Under the pieces are notes generated by a model, which saw only the letters and a program-made list of their open reading frames with translations, was not told the origin of the DNA and did no database searches. This document shows, piece by piece, positions 61,601 to 64,000 of a stretch of DNA of 64,000 bases; the stretch's first letter is position 1; each line of letters begins with the position of its first letter. The DNA is from Cyanoderma ruficeps (Eukaryota > Chordata > Aves > Passeriformes > Timaliidae). The stretch is taken from assembly GCA_008694505.1 (NCBI GenBank), contig VZDJ01007747.1, forward strand, positions 11,406,200 through 11,470,199. The letters run 5' to 3'. The translations under genes and the position numbers were made by a program.

Positions 61601-64000
61601 CATGAATGGCATCTTGCTCTTCATGAGTAAAAATTGTGTACCACAGTCTCAGGAATCAGTCAGCAAACAAGTCCCAGAAAGCACCTTTAGACCCATACAG
61701 GACTAGAGTTTCTTTTTCTGGGATGTCAGGTTTACAGCATCGGCATTAATGGCACACTGATAACTTGTCGCTAATTGAATCTGCCCTTATTTGGAACTAA
61801 ATTTTCTGTATTCCCTGGACTGGCCTGTGATATGGATGGGATACAGCTATACCACAAACTAGAAAGTACTGCAAAAGTCAATCCTGCAAGACGGCTTGGT
61901 CTTGGGAAACTATTCTTAAGGAAAATTCTTTGGAGAAGAGCTAGTGGTCTCTCTTCTTCAGCCTCAGAAGCTAGATGACAGTGTTATTCCCTTTGCTGAA
62001 AAGAAATTCCACTTTTATGTTAGTGAAAATCCATATTAATAAGCATAAGAAGGCTTAAAAAATCTTTTTTGTTTTTATCTTCTCCTTTATGGGCAACCTT
62101 ACAAAGAGGCATATAAGGCACAGGATGTAGCCTTACTCTTCACAGAGCCTTCTGCTTTTTCAGTGTTATGGTCTGAATACCTTTCGGTGTGTTTGAAATG
62201 CAAAGGCAGATTTTACTGCTCTAACTTGCTTCTGACCTGGTCCTGAAGAGGGATGCACTTTGACAGTGATTCCAAAGCCCATCAAACATTCCGCTTTGGT
62301 TTAAACTCTTTCACCAGTCTGAATTAGCTGGATTAATTAAAGAAAATATATGCCCTATCATCCTAAAATATTTTGAAAGTTCTCTTCTTTGCCTTTGAAA
62401 TAACAATAATAGTAATTTTAAAATCCCAGCTTTTGCATGCAAACCAACAAAACAAAATGTTATTTCTTGTGCAGAAGTGAGAAAAATCAAGTATCCATGT
62501 CTTGGGAGGGTGTTAATGTTCTAGTTTGTGCCAGGGTATATTCCTGGCAATTTTTATTAGGAAGAATCTGAGGGTACCAGAGGCAAATAGTAAGACGCTG
62601 ACCCTGAGAGAAATTTGAAAATGCAGCTATGCTGCGGAGACTCTGCTGTGTCCACCCAGAGATATCAGATGCAGATCTGTGGATTCAAGCACTCAAATCC
62701 TGCCTATCAGTTGGAACTGTGATCTAGAAAATGATGGAGAAAACCTGTAAGCCAAGGGTCAGCTTAGAAACCGCAATATCTTCAGATGTTAGGATAAGTA
62801 AAAAGTTCTATTTTTTACAATAATTATTGATAGTCTTAATGCTTTTTAAGCTAAGTATTTTAAAGAAGGAAACAAACCAGTGCAGTTGTCATCCCTGCTG
62901 AGCAGAACCTTGTTTTCCTGACCTCTAGAAAAAAGCCTTGCCTGCTAAAGGCTGGTTCACTGAGTATTTCTGAGTATGGGCATGCAATGTTTTTACAATG
63001 AAACATAAAACCAGGCAAAACCCCACCTGAGTTGAGCTTTTTTTAATGAGATGGAAGTTCAGATTTGAGTTTACCAAAGATTGATGATTACTGGAGATAA
63101 ATTTGTGGTTCAGGTTTGTAATATAATTCTCTGCGTGCTAAAATACACATGCGTGGCAGATATAAACTATTCAAGTAGGGAACTTGAAATGCTGAACTAT
63201 TTCTAGGGCAAATACCTCTAAAACCTCATTTTTCCAATCCTTATTTTCTGTTCAACTGTATATTTCCACAAAATTGGAATCGTGGTAACTACAGATAAAA
63301 TAAATTTTTCCTCTTCAAAAGGCCTTCCCCTAGGTGCATTGGAAAGGTCAGGTTAGAACCTTCTCAGCATTGCATGGTCTAAATTAGTCCTGAACATGGA
63401 TTGTACATTAATCAAATGAATGAAAATTTTTCTTTCGCTGGAGTGATGAGGCCTTTGGTATGGGAGAAGAAGGATGTGATTACCACTCATCAGGCTATAT
63501 CCAGACCAAAATCTGCTCTGTTATGCTGGTGTAAACCAGAAATAACTCAGCTAGGTATTGGGATTTATAGCACAATGCAATGGAAGTCAGAAACTGATAC
63601 ACCTCAAAAGAATGTTCTTGGAAATTAACATACACTGATCATTTTAACATCAGTATTACTATTGTAATAATATAGCTGTATAACTAATTCAGACACCCAT
63701 TTGGTAGGCATGCTGGACAAACAAGTGCAGATCCATTCAGGGCACTGGAGAGCAGAGGGATTACTCTAAAATTTAAGTGCCCCTTTTGGAGCCTTTCATG
63801 CTCTTTCTCAGCTCCGGAACAACAACCCCTGAAAGTCCTGCTGTCCCTTCTACTGCTGCTGTCCTTTCCACTTTGTCTGCAAAACAAGCCTCTTAGACCT
63901 GCTTCTCAGAATGGTTAAATGACTCAGGCAGTAAGGGTTCAGCAGAAAAGCATCATCTGACAATACCTGTGGTGCTTCCTCCAGGATCCAGCAATACAGC
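58610..64000. other. Non-coding DNA at the right end
   Basis: AT-rich with frequent stops; no gene, RNA gene or recognisable repeat family apart from the 28-bp tandem duplication at 60977-61032. HAND2, expected next in vertebrate gene order, is not reached. Confidence 0.5.
60977..61032. repeat. 28-bp perfect tandem duplication
   Basis: The unit AGCACTGGAGAGACCACTCA plus GGCCATCT occurs twice back to back with no mismatch. Identity implies a recent slippage or duplication event, or an assembly error. Confidence 0.93.

Noticed and set aside
58610..64000. HAND2 coding exons at the right end
   Set aside because: Expected from gene order, but no bHLH signature was found on either strand.

Overview
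The window is vertebrate nuclear DNA, almost certainly from a bird. It has spliced genes with GT/AG junctions, two strong CpG islands, long AT-rich non-coding stretches, and several decayed CR1-type LINE fragments with the usual avian CR1 tail. No bacterial, plasmid, CRISPR or phage features are present.

Three protein-coding genes can be reconstructed exon by exon. HMGB2 is on the minus strand at the left edge (1-1310); its acidic C-terminal tail is cut by the window start. SAP30 is on the plus strand (14570-21129, four coding exons). SCRG1 is on the minus strand (24690-26527, two coding exons, with a presumed untranslated first exon further right). This matches the vertebrate order HMGB2 - SAP30 - SCRG1 - HAND2, so HAND2 should lie beyond the right edge; no HAND2 coding sequence was seen here.

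Layout. 1-2750 holds HMGB2 and its CpG-island promoter, which carries five same-orientation CCAAT boxes, a CRE and a CHR-like site. 2750-13480 is intergenic, with a perfect 14-bp inverted repeat near 2.8 kb and a possible regulatory block at 12.5-13.4 kb. 13480-15700 is the SAP30 CpG island. 14570-21340 is SAP30, followed closely by a CR1 tail. 21.4-24.7 kb separates the convergent 3' ends of SAP30 and SCRG1. 24.7-26.6 kb holds the SCRG1 coding exons. 26.6-64 kb has no recognised coding exon; it holds CR1 fragments (36.2, 39.5, 56.8 and 58.2 kb), a possible solo LTR (57.5-58.1 kb), microsatellites, assembly gaps, a small isolated CpG-rich patch (43.2-43.5 kb), a TATA-type promoter-like block (32.6-32.8 kb) and a possible enhancer-like block (46.1-46.6 kb).

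The genes are not an operon. HMGB2 (chromatin architecture) and SAP30 (SIN3/HDAC corepressor) are both nuclear and diverge from promoters about 12 kb apart. SCRG1 is a small secreted cysteine-rich protein. I found no convincing undescribed biological system. The best leads are a probable assembly artefact inside SAP30 exon 1, the HMGB2 promoter architecture, the inverted repeat at 2.8 kb, and the candidate distal promoters and enhancers to the right of SCRG1.
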